The notes: generated from the sequence alone by a model not told the origin. 64,000 nucleotides of DNA from Streptococcus sp. SPS1 (GCF_030439915.1 NZ_JAQFJG010000001.1:186001-250000), one strand, 5' to 3'; shown: positions 18,504 through 27,288, counted from the stretch's first letter. Numbers and translations are program-made.

Positions 18504-18536
18504 CTTCTCTCTCTTTCCAAAACTCTATTACCTCTT

Positions 18537-18545
18537 ATTATACCA
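18537..18545 (-). promoter_or_regulatory. extended -10 promoter of trmK operon
   Basis: Minus strand TGGTATAAT, followed by a leader carrying a GAAAGAGAG site before ATG. Confidence 0.65.
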
Positions 18546-18569
18546 CATTTCAGCTAGCAATCTTGCACC

Positions 18570-18598
18570 TAAAAAAGACCGCAATCCACAGATTGCAG
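18570..18598 (-). terminator. terminator of the P-type ATPase gene
   Basis: Minus-strand hairpin GCAATC / GATTGC followed by TTTTTT. Confidence 0.75.
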
Positions 18599-18605
18599 CC
18601 TTTCT

Positions 18606-20954
18606 TTATTTTCTGGCTTGATAGCGACTAGTCAGGATGAAAATCACGGTAAAGACCAACATCATGACACCATAAATAGGTAATGTTTGTCCTGTAAGTC
18701 TTGAAATTTCAAGCAATTTTTGAATTCTTGGGAAGAGAGCTGTAGCTAGGAAGCCTCCTACTGACCAAACAATCAAGAGGACACGCCAGAGGGTAAATGG
18801 CATGCAGGCTCTAAATACAGATAAGAAACCAATTGACCCCAGTAGATAATAGAGGAGAGTTGAAATTTCTAACTCAGACCAACCTTGGCTACTTCCAAAT
18901 ATTTTCACAAAGAGAACGCTAAAGACGACCATGAGAGCGCTTGGTAGGGCACGAAGCATGGATCTTCTGAGGAAGTTTGGTTCAACAGGTTTGATATTTC
19001 GCTCAAAAGTCAGAACGAATGGTGGGAAACCTTCCACGAACTGGTCAATCATGGTAATCTGGATTGGAATGAAAGGGAAAATCAAGATCCACTCAGACCG
19101 ACCTAATAAAGCACTGGCAATACAGATAACTGCGAGCAAGAAAGAATAGATAGTCTTTATCAAGAAAATCGGTGCGATATGGGCAATGTTATTGACCACA
19201 CGACGACCTTCAAAGAGAATCTCAGGAACATCATTAAAGTCTGAGTTCAAGAGAACCAAATTGGCAATCTGACGAGTCGCTGGATCCCCTTCCGCCATTA
19301 CGATGGAACAATCCGCCTCACGAAGGGCCAAGATATCATTGACCCCGTCCCCTGTCATAGCTGTTGTATGCCCCGCTTTTTTCAGCGTTTGGATGATGAG
19401 TTTCTTTTGATGAGGGGAAACCCGTCCGAAAATAGCTGTCTCCTCAGCCATAGCAACCAATTCCTCATCCGTGATTTTCGAACAATCTACATAACTGTCA
19501 TAGTCAGCAAAACCAGCCTTCTGAGCAATGCTAGATACCGTAACTGGATTGTCACCAGAGATAATCTTGAGGCCCACTTCCTGAGAACGGAGATAGTCCA
19601 GCGTCTCTGCTGCTCCCTCCCGAATGGGGTCCAAGATTTCCAGCAAGGCCAGAGCCTGAATATCAGATGGTTTCTGCGGCTTGTGATGGTCTAATTTCTC
19701 CTGACTGATAGCTAGGACCAAGACACGTGAACCTCTCTCCAAGGCCTCTCTGGCTTCAGGGACCTCAGAATCCAGCAACATCTCAGGTGCACCTAAGAAA
19801 ACTGTTCCCAAACCTTCCAATTCCATTGCTCCCCACTTGCGGTCGCTTGAGAAGGGAAGATTGGAAATCATAGGATAGGCTACTTGGCCTTGGAATCTCT
19901 GGCGAATGGCTTGGGCAGTTGGATTTTTATCCTCACTATGGGCCATATAGCTTGTCAGGATGCTGGCAAGCGCTGACTCTCCATACTCTTCAGTCAAAGG
20001 AAGAATAGCCTCCACCTGCATCTTTCCTTGGGTGATGGTACCCGTCTTGTCCAGACAGAGCATATCCACGCGCGCCAAGGTCTCAACAGAGTACATCTCC
20101 TGCACCAAGACCTTTTTCAAACCCAACTTAATCACTGCAGTCAAGAGCGAAGTAATGGTCAAAAGGGCAATTCCCTTGGGCAACATCCCCAAAAGGGCTG
20201 TCGACGAATTTACAACGGATGACTTAAGAGGCAAGCCTTTTAAAAGCAAGGCTTCTAGCAAGAGAGCTAGACCAAAGGGAATGATAATCTTCCCAGTAAA
20301 ACCGGCTAGTTTATCCAGAGATTTCATGATACGGGAGTTGATGGGTTTCACTGTTTTGGCTTCCAGCATAAGTTTGGCAGCATAGTTGTCTGCACCTACA
20401 TGGTGAACTTGAGCTAAAACTGACCCACTGGCCAAGAAACTTCCTGACAAAAGCAAGGCATCAACTTCCTTTTGCACCAAATCACTTTCCCCCGTTAACA
20501 TGGCTTCATTGACTTCCGCAAAGCCTTCCAAAACCAAGGCATCACTGGGAATTTGCTCTCCAGCAGACAAACGAATGACATCTCCTAACACCAATTCTTC
20601 AGGATTCAGAGCCACTTCTTGGCCATCACGAATAGTCTTGACCTTTTCCTTGGTCATGAGATTGAGCTTGTCCACCATGTGTTTGGCTCGTAGCTCGGTC
20701 ACAATTCCAGAAAAAGCGTTAAAGCAGATAACAGCAAAGAAGACCAAATTGCTCCAAGCCTGCACAAAGGCAAGGGCCAAAGCAATGGCAAAGTTCAAAG
20801 CGTTAAAAAGGGTAAAGACATTTCGTTTAACGATTTGCCAAGTGCTGGTACTAGCCGATGCGGTAAAATCATTGACCAAGCCCTTAGCCTGTCTTTCCTT
20901 GACTTCTCTTTGGGTTAATCCCATAATCTTATTTTTATCCATAAATTCTATCAT
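18606..20954 (-). CDS. P-type cation-transporting ATPase
   Basis: 782 residues (about 778 if translation starts at the internal ATG 20942). Seen: actuator-loop LTGES (153-157), phosphorylation site D302 in DKTGT, hinge TGDGVND, and about 8-10 membrane segments. The helix-4 motif is GMLPKG, not the CPC of heavy-metal pumps, so it is a P2/P3- or MgtA/Ca-type exporter or importer. The cation is unknown. It is shorter than typical P2A calcium pumps. No metal-binding N-terminal domain. Single gene. Confidence 0.9.
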   Translation of the reverse strand: MIEFMDKNKIMGLTQREVKERQAKGLVNDFTASASTSTWQIVKRNVFTLFNALNFAIALALAFVQAWSNLVFFAVICFNAFSGIVTELRAKHMVDKLNLMTKEKVKTIRDGQEVALNPEELVLGDVIRLSAGEQIPSDALVLEGFAEVNEAMLTGESDLVQKEVDALLLSGSFLASGSVLAQVHHVGADNYAAKLMLEAKTVKPINSRIMKSLDKLAGFTGKIIIPFGLALLLEALLLKGLPLKSSVVNSSTALLGMLPKGIALLTITSLLTAVIKLGLKKVLVQEMYSVETLARVDMLCLDKTGTITQGKMQVEAILPLTEEYGESALASILTSYMAHSEDKNPTAQAIRQRFQGQVAYPMISNLPFSSDRKWGAMELEGLGTVFLGAPEMLLDSEVPEAREALERGSRVLVLAISQEKLDHHKPQKPSDIQALALLEILDPIREGAAETLDYLRSQEVGLKIISGDNPVTVSSIAQKAGFADYDSYVDCSKITDEELVAMAEETAIFGRVSPHQKKLIIQTLKKAGHTTAMTGDGVNDILALREADCSIVMAEGDPATRQIANLVLLNSDFNDVPEILFEGRRVVNNIAHIAPIFLIKTIYSFLLAVICIASALLGRSEWILIFPFIPIQITMIDQFVEGFPPFVLTFERNIKPVEPNFLRRSMLRALPSALMVVFSVLFVKIFGSSQGWSELEISTLLYYLLGSIGFLSVFRACMPFTLWRVLLIVWSVGGFLATALFPRIQKLLEISRLTGQTLPIYGVMMLVFTVIFILTSRYQARK

Positions 20955-21015
20955 ATCATTTTTTCTAAAAGAATTCTAATCTCATCCTAAATATGCACCT
21001 AGTCAAGGGAAAAGT

Positions 21016-21044
21016 TTGCCAGCCCTCCTTTGATAAGGTATAAT
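21016..21044 (+). promoter_or_regulatory. promoter of the plsC-like gene
   Basis: TTGCCA, a 17-bp spacer, TATAAT, ending 30 nt before ATG 21075. Confidence 0.85.
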
Positions 21045-21074
21045 AATAACAAGAAAATAATCGAAGGAGATCGC

Positions 21075-21824
21075 ATGTTTTATACTTATTTACGTGGATT
21101 GGTTGTCTTGCTCCTATGGTCCATCAATGGCAATGCCCACTATCATAATACTGATAAAATTCCTAATCAAGATGAAAATTATATTTTAGTTGCGCCTCAC
21201 CGTACCTGGTGGGATCCTGTTTACATGGCCTTTGCGACCAAGCCAAAACAGTTCATCTTTATGGCTAAAAAAGAACTCTTCACCAACCGTATCTTTGGAT
21301 GGTGGATTCGTATGTGTGGTGCCTTTCCTATTGACCGTGAAAATCCTAACGCTTCAGCCATCAAATATCCTATCAATGTTCTCAAAAAAAGCGACCGCTC
21401 TCTCATCATGTTTCCAAGTGGAAGCCGTCACTCAAACGATGTCAAGGGTGGAGTTGCCCTGATTGCCAAAATGGCCAAGGTCCGTATCATGCCGGTTACC
21501 TATACAGGTCCCATGACTTTGAAAGGCTTGATTAGTCGTGAACGTGTCGATATGAACTTTGGAAATCCAATTGATATCTCAGATATCAAGAAAATGAATG
21601 ATGAAGGCATTGAAACAGTCGCCAATCGTATCCAAACAGAATTCCAACGTCTAGACCAAGAAACCAAACAATGGCACAATAATAAAAAACCAAATCCACT
21701 CTGGTGGTTTATCCGCATCCCTGCTCTCATCCTTGCCATTATCCTCGCTATCCTAACTATCATCTTTAGCTTTATCGCAAGCTTCATCTGGAATCCAGAT
21801 AAAAAGAGAGAAAAACTTGGTTAA
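21075..21824 (+). CDS. 1-acylglycerol-3-phosphate O-acyltransferase-like protein (PlsC family)
   Basis: 249 residues from ATG 21075, chosen because AAGGAG precedes it and the transcript start is just upstream. Seen: N-terminal hydrophobic segment, the HX4D catalytic motif in APHRTWWD, a second motif FPIDREN, FPSGSRH, and a C-terminal membrane helix. It acylates lysophosphatidic acid in phospholipid synthesis at the inner membrane face. The acceptor could be another lysolipid. Confidence 0.88.
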   Translation: MFYTYLRGLVVLLLWSINGNAHYHNTDKIPNQDENYILVAPHRTWWDPVYMAFATKPKQFIFMAKKELFTNRIFGWWIRMCGAFPIDRENPNASAIKYPINVLKKSDRSLIMFPSGSRHSNDVKGGVALIAKMAKVRIMPVTYTGPMTLKGLISRERVDMNFGNPIDISDIKKMNDEGIETVANRIQTEFQRLDQETKQWHNNKKPNPLWWFIRIPALILAIILAILTIIFSFIASFIWNPDKKREKLG

Positions 21825-21836
21825 ATAAATACAACA

Positions 21837-21860
21837 ATCCCTTGGCAAAAGCCAAGGGAT
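21837..21860. terminator. bidirectional terminator
   Basis: Ten-base stem ATCCCTTGGC / GCCAAGGGAT between the convergent plsC-like and esterase genes. The T tracts are short on both sides. Confidence 0.65.
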
Positions 21861-21867
21861 AAATCTT

Positions 21868-22560
21868 TTATTCGATTTTCCATTTTTGGGCCAACCAGCT
21901 GGAAAAAGCTAGGAATCGCTCAGCTACTTGTTCATGGTGTCCATAAGTATCAAAGACAAACTGACCGTTCGGATAGCGTTTCTGAAGACTGGTCTGGATT
22001 TGCTCAGCATAGACTGGTGCTTGAGCCAAGCGATTAGTATGATAGGCTCCTTCTGTTTGACCGTTCTGTAAATACAGCAAACAGTCCAAATTTTTCACAT
22101 TTTCTTCCTTGCAGTAAGTCACAAAATCAGGATACCAAAAGGAACCGCAGATCGAAAAGACACAGGAAACCTTGTCAAAGCTGAAAAGACTGTAGACTGC
22201 CGCCAAACCAGCTAGTGAATAACCTCCGTAGGCAAGACGAGTTTCGTCCAGTCGATAAAGCAACTGCAACTTGTCTAAAAGACCTCCAAATAAATGATCA
22301 TGATAGACGTTGGCCTGACCTCCAAAATCTGGAGCTCCATCTCTCAGAGCAGCTGCCTTCCAGGGAGTGTAATCATCTAGGCGATTTTTAGAGGTCAAGC
22401 CCACTAAAATCACAGATTCGGAAAGGGACGATAGGAAATCCAAATTTCCATCATTCAATAAAATAGCCGGATAGGTTTGATTGAGGTCGTAGTTAGAAGG
22501 AAGGCTGATTTTGACTTGAATTCCTTCCCAATCAAACTCATTATTTATTGATAAAGTCAT
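21868..22560 (-). CDS. alpha/beta-hydrolase esterase of the ferric-siderophore operon
   Basis: 230 residues from ATG 22560; a longer TTG start at 22581 would overlap the preceding gene more. Seen: nucleophile S115 in GGYSLAGLA, an early DGNLDF segment and a C-terminal GHHEQVAERF holding the likely catalytic His, as in the putative esterase/IroE-like family. No signal peptide. Last gene of the iron-chelate ABC operon (20-nt overlap with the binding-protein gene), so it plausibly hydrolyses an imported ester siderophore to release iron in the cytoplasm. The substrate is inference from context. Confidence 0.78.
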   Translation of the reverse strand: MTLSINNEFDWEGIQVKISLPSNYDLNQTYPAILLNDGNLDFLSSLSESVILVGLTSKNRLDDYTPWKAAALRDGAPDFGGQANVYHDHLFGGLLDKLQLLYRLDETRLAYGGYSLAGLAAVYSLFSFDKVSCVFSICGSFWYPDFVTYCKEENVKNLDCLLYLQNGQTEGAYHTNRLAQAPVYAEQIQTSLQKRYPNGQFVFDTYGHHEQVAERFLAFSSWLAQKWKIE

Positions 22561-23551
22561 TGATTTTCTCAAGGGAATCAATCACTGCTGGACCATAGTC
22601 CATCAATTCATCGTAAGAGATGGTCATAATTTTTTGATTCTTAATAGCAGGAACGCTTTCCAAAACAGCATTTGCCTTCATCAGCTCTACTGCTTTTTCA
22701 TCCAATTTTTTATTGCGGTCGCTGGTTACATAGATAATCAATTCAGGATCCATTGACACGAGATTTTCCAAGGTCAAGCCTGATGTCCCCGTAGCAACGT
22801 TTGTATAACCAAGTTGGTTCAGCAGGCTTTCTTGCAAAGCAGACTTGTAGGCACCAAAAGTTTCATCATTATAAGCAACCATAATCAAAGCCTTTTTCTT
22901 TTCACCTTGGCTTGCTGGGCTTGCTTTCTTAACAGCGTCAATTTTAGTTTGTAATTGGGCCGCGTATTCATTGGCCTTGTCCTGAACATTAAAAATCATT
23001 CCAAGATTTTTAACGTCTTCTACAATATTTCCCAAATCTTGTTGAATTGTTGAGAGAGAAGCTTTTTGCGTATAAACTGGGGTTTTATTTTCATTCCAAG
23101 TGCTAACTGTCCCCAAGGATTTTTCAGAAAACATCATGTTTCGACCCATCACAGCGTCTGGCTCATAAGAAAGGACTGTCTCTTGTGAGACTGTTTTTTT
23201 ATCGCCAATTTGAGGAATAGTCGCAATCGCGTCCTTGTATTTGTCCGTCACAGCATTGTCTGGATTAAGCATGCCAACAATTTTATCCTTCAACCCCAAC
23301 TCCAATAAGATTTCAGTGGTTGAAAGATTGTTGGTGATAACTTTTTCAGGTGCCTTGTCAAAGACTTGTTCGACTTCATTCCCTTTCGCGTCATAGGTTT
23401 GGACCGTTAGTGGATAAGTCGTCTCTGTACTGGCCTTTTGACTTGTTTCTGTGCTAGATTGTGTGGTAGTTTTTTTTGTAGTAGTATTGCCACAAGCTAC
23501 CATGGTTAGGGTAGCTACTGTTACGAGTAAAATACTGAGTGTTTTTTTCAT
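22541..23551 (-). CDS. iron-chelate/cobalamin-type ABC transporter substrate-binding lipoprotein
   Basis: 336 residues. Seen: lipoprotein signal peptide with the acylated cysteine at C20 in MVACGN, a Ser/Thr-rich linker to about 45, then the helical-backbone type III binding fold (FhuD/BtuF class) with NNLSTTEILLELGL. Captures its ligand outside the membrane. Neighbours are a single FecCD permease, an ATPase and an esterase, favouring a ferric siderophore; haem or cobalamin cannot be excluded. Confidence 0.88.
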   Translation of the reverse strand: MKKTLSILLVTVATLTMVACGNTTTKKTTTQSSTETSQKASTETTYPLTVQTYDAKGNEVEQVFDKAPEKVITNNLSTTEILLELGLKDKIVGMLNPDNAVTDKYKDAIATIPQIGDKKTVSQETVLSYEPDAVMGRNMMFSEKSLGTVSTWNENKTPVYTQKASLSTIQQDLGNIVEDVKNLGMIFNVQDKANEYAAQLQTKIDAVKKASPASQGEKKKALIMVAYNDETFGAYKSALQESLLNQLGYTNVATGTSGLTLENLVSMDPELIIYVTSDRNKKLDEKAVELMKANAVLESVPAIKNQKIMTISYDELMDYGPAVIDSLEKINDFINK

Positions 23552-23570
23552 TTTATTTTCCTTTTCATTC

Positions 23571-24326
23571 TTATAAATAGTGAATCATAGCTTGCTGATC
23601 CTCGGTCCAAGTAACCTGACTTTGAACTCCGTATACAGTTTGCAATGACTCAGGGGTGATGGTCTCCTTTGGAGTCCCTTGGTAAAGGATTTCTCCCTCT
23701 TTCATCAGATAGAGATAATCTGAATAGAGACAAGCAAGTTGAATATCATGCAGGACAGCTAGAACATTGACCTTGAGCCCCTTCACAATGGCTAACAAGT
23801 CTAGCTGATACCTGATATCCAGGTGATTGGTTGGTTCGTCCAGGAGCAAGAGAGTCGGTTCTTGCGCCAAGGCGCGGGCTAGTAAGACTCGCTGTTTCTC
23901 TCCTCCTGACAGAGACGAATAGAGACGAGTTTTCTTCTCAAGCATATCCACCTTGACGAGGGCATCTTGAACGAGGGTATAATCTCTTTCCTTTTCCTTC
24001 TGTAAAAAAGAGAGGTGGGGAGTTCTTCCCAGCAAGACGATTTCTTCAACTGTACAATCAAACTGCAGTTGGTTAAACTGGGTCACAACTGCCATTTGCT
24101 TGGCTGTTTCTTTGAGCGTCCATTGTTCCAGAGGCTTTCCATCTAGGCTTATCAAACCTTTGTCCGCCTTTTCCTGACGATATAGGAGTTTAAGTAGACT
24201 GGTTTTTCCACTTCCATTTGGTCCTAATATCGTGTGAAATTGATGCCCTTCAACTTTAAGAGAAACTCCCTTGAGGATTTTTTTCTCTCCCAGTCCAAAG
24301 TGGACATCCTGACAAATCAAATCCAT
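23571..24326 (-). CDS. ABC transporter ATP-binding protein, FepC/BtuD type
   Basis: 251 residues. Seen: Walker A GPNGSGKTS (35-43), Q-loop, signature LSGGEKQRVLLARAL, Walker B LLLLDEPTNHLD and switch His in VLHDIQLA. Powers the permease encoded just upstream (1-nt gap). Confidence 0.92.
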   Translation of the reverse strand: MDLICQDVHFGLGEKKILKGVSLKVEGHQFHTILGPNGSGKTSLLKLLYRQEKADKGLISLDGKPLEQWTLKETAKQMAVVTQFNQLQFDCTVEEIVLLGRTPHLSFLQKEKERDYTLVQDALVKVDMLEKKTRLYSSLSGGEKQRVLLARALAQEPTLLLLDEPTNHLDIRYQLDLLAIVKGLKVNVLAVLHDIQLACLYSDYLYLMKEGEILYQGTPKETITPESLQTVYGVQSQVTWTEDQQAMIHYL

Positions 24327-24327
24327 A

Positions 24328-25374
24328 TCAGACCCTCACCTCCCTTCGCCTACCTCCAACAATGTAAATAAAGAAGGGAGCACCTACCAAGGCTGTGAAA
24401 ATACCAATAGGCAACTCAGCATTTGGAATAATGACACGAGAGAGTACATCTGCCCAGACGACAAAAAAGGCTCCTAGCAAGGTTGCAACAGGAAAAAGCC
24501 TCTTGTAATTCGTTCCTACTAACCCTCGAGCTAAATGTGGAGTAATCAGACCAACAAATCCAATAATCCCACAGGTTGCCACTAAGACTGCTGTCAGCAC
24601 AGCCACCATGGTCACATAAAGATACCAATAAAAGCGTAAGGGAATCCCCAAAGTTAAAGCAGCCTCATCTCCCATCATCATCGCATTAAAAACACGATAC
24701 TGGGTAGAGAAAAATAGAAAGGCTATTCCTACTACTATAGTTGGCAGGACCAAGTCTGCCCAGGAAGTCCCAGCGAGCGAGCCCATGGTCCAAAACTTAA
24801 TGGTCATCACACTGTCCGCATTAGCGCCGACTGAGATAATAAAGTTTGAAAAAGCCAGAAAGAGAGCATTGACCACCGTTCCTGATAAAATCAGACTGGA
24901 AGTCGTCATCCTTCCCTGCATAGAGGCAATGATGAGGACAGCAATTGTTGCCAAAATAGCTCCAAGAAAAGCTCCAAGACTAATCATCACTTTTAAACCA
25001 AGAATGATGCTCAAGGTTGCACCTAGAGTTGCACCAGCAGAGATGCCTAAGACATAGGGCTCAGCGATAGGATTGTTCACTGTGGACTGCATCACGCTAC
25101 CACACATAGAAAGGCCTGCTCCTACTATCAGACCTAACAATACTCGAGGGAATCTCATGTTCCATACAATGGCAAGAGTAGACTTGGAAACCTCTCCTAT
25201 CTCAAGAGGAAATCCCAACCTACTCAAAATAATCCGATAGGTATCTCCTAGATTAATCGCAACGGATCCCATAGAAACTGCTAGAAAGAGGGAAATTCCT
25301 AAAATACCTAGCAAAACACCTAAAAGTAACACAAATTGCTGGTCTTGTCGGCTTCCAGAAAATTTGGAAAGCAT
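24328..25374 (-). CDS. FecCD-family ABC permease
   Basis: 348 residues, about ten membrane helices. Seen: GAGLSMCGSVMQ and NPIAEPYVLGISAGA, hallmarks of FecCD/BtuC permeases, and GFVGLITPHLAR near the coupling loop. Only one permease gene is present, so it likely acts as a homodimer. First gene of the operon permease-ATPase-lipoprotein-esterase. Confidence 0.92.
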   Translation of the reverse strand: MLSKFSGSRQDQQFVLLLGVLLGILGISLFLAVSMGSVAINLGDTYRIILSRLGFPLEIGEVSKSTLAIVWNMRFPRVLLGLIVGAGLSMCGSVMQSTVNNPIAEPYVLGISAGATLGATLSIILGLKVMISLGAFLGAILATIAVLIIASMQGRMTTSSLILSGTVVNALFLAFSNFIISVGANADSVMTIKFWTMGSLAGTSWADLVLPTIVVGIAFLFFSTQYRVFNAMMMGDEAALTLGIPLRFYWYLYVTMVAVLTAVLVATCGIIGFVGLITPHLARGLVGTNYKRLFPVATLLGAFFVVWADVLSRVIIPNAELPIGIFTALVGAPFFIYIVGGRRREVRV

Positions 25375-25505
25375 GCAAACCTCCTTTGATAGAATCTTAA
25401 AAATTTAGAAAATTCTCATGAAAAGTATACCATATTTTCAACTGTGTAACAAGCTATGGAAAAAATACAATTAAAATCAGAAAAATTATGGTTGATTTTT
25501 CCATA

Positions 25506-25562
25506 CAGTGTTAGGAAGCATAAGCAAAGATAATACTTGAGTATATCGATGTAAGGTGACAA
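25506..25562. repeat. R1 repeat, copy beyond cadD
   Basis: About 57 bp containing TACTTGAGTATATCGA and GTAAGGTGACAAC, about 85% identical by eye to 26845-26902 downstream of rpsO, in the same orientation. Confidence 0.7.
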
Positions 25563-25565
25563 CAT

Positions 25566-25591
25566 AAAAAGCCCTCTGAAAATCAGAGAGC
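25566..25591 (-). terminator. terminator of cadD
   Basis: Minus-strand stem GCTCTCTGA / TCAGAGGGC followed by TTTTT; forms part of the R2 repeat. Confidence 0.7.
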
Positions 25592-25623
25592 TGATTTGAG
25601 CCCGGGCTAAAATCCTAGTGAAA
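25570..25623. repeat. R2 repeat, copy 1
   Basis: 54 bp with GAGCCCGGGCTAAAATCCTA, nearly identical to 26599-26651 and in the same orientation, on the other side of cadD. Confidence 0.8.
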
Positions 25624-25632
25624 CAAAAAAAT

Positions 25633-26253
25633 CTACACGGTCAGAAAAGTCTCTATCGTGCCATTTTCATACATGATGTATAGTCCAAGTAGAATGAATA
25701 CTAAGGGCACAATGATTCGCTCGTATTTTTCAATTGTCTCGAATATTAACGGAATAGAGGATAAGACCCGACTAATCTCGCATAAGATAATTATGCCGAT
25801 TACAAACACAAGCAAGGCCACGAGGGTCTGTGACCAATCTAACGAAGCAAAATAAGGTATATAGATACCTAAATTATCTCCGCCAGACGCAATTGTCAGC
25901 AATGTAACTGTCCAAAACAGTTGATTTGCCTTGCTTTGTTCTAATCTTTCAATAATTTCTTCCTCTTCTTCCTCTTCTTCCTCACCTTCTCCAACAATTG
26001 CAAAGCGAATCCCTAAATAGATAGGGATTAAACCAAGCAATCCAACCATCCATTCTTCAGGCACGAAATTAACGACATAAGCAGCAACTAAACTCGCCCC
26101 TACAAGTAAGCCTGTGCCTAGATATTGCCCCGCATAAATATGCCATTTTTGTTTATTCTGTGATAGCTGTGCAAATAAAATAAATAAAATAATTAAATAA
26201 TCGATACTGGTGGAAATATAAACACCAATAGCAGATATAATTGTCTGTCCCAT
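25633..26253 (-). CDS. cadD: cadmium resistance transporter CadD
   Basis: 206 residues, five to six membrane helices. Seen: N-terminal SIDYLIILFILFAQ, a long acidic run of Glu residues in the central cytoplasmic loop (about 91-100), GGDNLGIYIP in the second half. CadD proteins of staphylococci and streptococci confer resistance to Cd. An AGGAGG site precedes the ATG. No adjacent cadX regulator. A 24-codon ORF and a palindromic operator lie upstream. Confidence 0.9.
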   Translation of the reverse strand: MGQTIISAIGVYISTSIDYLIILFILFAQLSQNKQKWHIYAGQYLGTGLLVGASLVAAYVVNFVPEEWMVGLLGLIPIYLGIRFAIVGEGEEEEEEEEEIIERLEQSKANQLFWTVTLLTIASGGDNLGIYIPYFASLDWSQTLVALLVFVIGIIILCEISRVLSSIPLIFETIEKYERIIVPLVFILLGLYIMYENGTIETFLTV

Positions 26254-26283
26254 AAAAAACCTCCTGTATTGGTCAGTAATAAA

Positions 26284-26358
26284 TCAGCAGATTTTAGGAG
26301 AGCACAGACACATTAATTTAGCTATCGCTAGTGGGTAATGTCGAACATAGGAAAGCAT
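26284..26358 (-). CDS. putative 24-residue leader peptide upstream of cadD
   Basis: ATG at 26358 with a very strong GAGGAGGAG site, stop TGA at 26284, 30 nt before the cadD start. The peptide begins MLSYVRHYPL and ends in MCLCSPKIC, with three Cys in the last eight residues. Function unknown; the position and Cys codons suggest a regulatory leader or a small thiol-metal sensor. Could be fortuitous. Confidence 0.5.
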   Translation of the reverse strand: MLSYVRHYPLAIAKLMCLCSPKIC

Positions 26359-26422
26359 TTTACTCCTCCTCAAAATGTAGTTACAAAGTAATTTCTAACT
26401 GGAATTCGGTGACTACTTCCAT

Positions 26423-26456
26423 GTAAAGTATAACATACTATACTTTACTTCGTAAA
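26423..26456 (-). promoter_or_regulatory. cadD promoter overlapped by a perfect palindrome (operator candidate)
   Basis: Minus strand: TTTACG, an 18-bp spacer, TATACT with a TG extension. A perfect 10-bp inverted repeat GTAAAGTATA-6-TATACTTTAC (26423-26448) covers the -10 and spacer, the usual place for a repressor. The cognate regulator is not in the window. Confidence 0.65.
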
Positions 26457-26488
26457 GTGTGGGCTCTCCGAGGGGGCTTGCAGACAGT

Positions 26489-26511
26489 TACTCGGCTTTT
26501 CAAGCCGAGTA
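26489..26511. other. strong stem-loop of unknown role
   Basis: Perfect 10-bp stem TACTCGGCTT / AAGCCGAGTA with a 3-nt loop, no T run on either strand. It lies between the cadD promoter and the R2 copy. The rest of 26512-26800 shows no supported gene. Confidence 0.55.
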
Positions 26512-26598
26512 GCTGCACACCCTTATGGTGTAATTAGCTGATACCATTTGAGGTTTTTGTAGTCTCCAAAATTGTGACCGATAAAACCTCAATAAAAG

Positions 26599-26651
26599 AG
26601 CCCTCTGAAGTCAGAGAGCTGATTTGAGCCCGGGCTAAAATCCTAGTGAAA
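26599..26651. repeat. R2 repeat, copy 2
   Basis: Matches 25570-25623 except for a small change in the hairpin loop region. Confidence 0.8.
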
Positions 26652-26800
26652 AAGATGAAACTCCTTGTGTTCATCGAACACTGTGTCATTTCCCTATTTT
26701 CATACGGATTTCTTACGCCCTTAGCATCATAATTCTTGCTGGATAAACCGTTTATAGACTAGGCGACGAGGCGAAGAATGTACGAAACTTTCAGTGAAAC

Positions 26801-26822
26801 AAAAAATCTCCCCGAAGGGAGA
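26801..26822 (-). terminator. terminator downstream of rpsO
   Basis: Minus-strand stem TCTCCC-TTC-GGGGAGA followed by TTTTTT. Confidence 0.8.
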
Positions 26823-26844
26823 AGATCTGGTTTATTTTACCTTA

Positions 26845-26902
26845 CAGTGCTAGGAACCGTAACCGAAGATTATACTTGAGTATATCGAGGTAAGGTGACA
26901 AC
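26845..26902. repeat. R1 repeat, copy next to rpsO
   Basis: Paired with 25506-25562; contains TATACTTGAGTATATCGAGG. It lies in the rpsO 3' untranslated region. Confidence 0.7.
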
Positions 26903-26928
26903 GCAATGTAAGTGGAAAATAAAGCAGA

Positions 26929-27198
26929 TTAACGACGAAGTCCTAGAGAGTTGATTAACTCACGGTAACGGTTAACGTCGTTTTTACGCAAGTATGCAAG
27001 CAAGTTACGACGGCGACCGATTTTCTTCATCAATCCACGGTAAGTAGCGTGGTCTTTTTTGTGTTGTTTGATGTGTTCGTTAAGGTGGTTGATTTCCCAA
27101 GTAAGGACAGCAACTTGAACCTCTACTGAACCTGTATCACCTTCGTGACGTGCATATTGTGCGATGATTTCATTTTTTTTCTCTTTTGAGATTGCCAT
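26929..27198 (-). CDS. rpsO: 30S ribosomal protein S15
   Basis: 89 residues, the exact S15 length. Seen: [13 protein letters not shown] and [11 protein letters not shown], rRNA-binding segments, and [12 protein letters not shown]. Binds 16S rRNA early in 30S assembly. Single gene with a consensus promoter and a 90-nt leader. Confidence 0.97.
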   Translation of the reverse strand: MAISKEKKNEIIAQYARHEGDTGSVEVQVAVLTWEINHLNEHIKQHKKDHATYRGLMKKIGRRRNLLAYLRKNDVNRYRELINSLGLRR

Positions 27199-27288
27199 GA
27201 TGTTTCTCCTTTTTATTTGGCTTCATCCGAGTGACAGGTTGGCATGCCTGTAACCAAGAAGAAGTTATTTGTCTTTACGACAATCCCT

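Noticed and set aside
26489-26511. Stem-loop as a terminator
   Set aside because: No T tract follows on either strand; kept only as a structure of unknown role.
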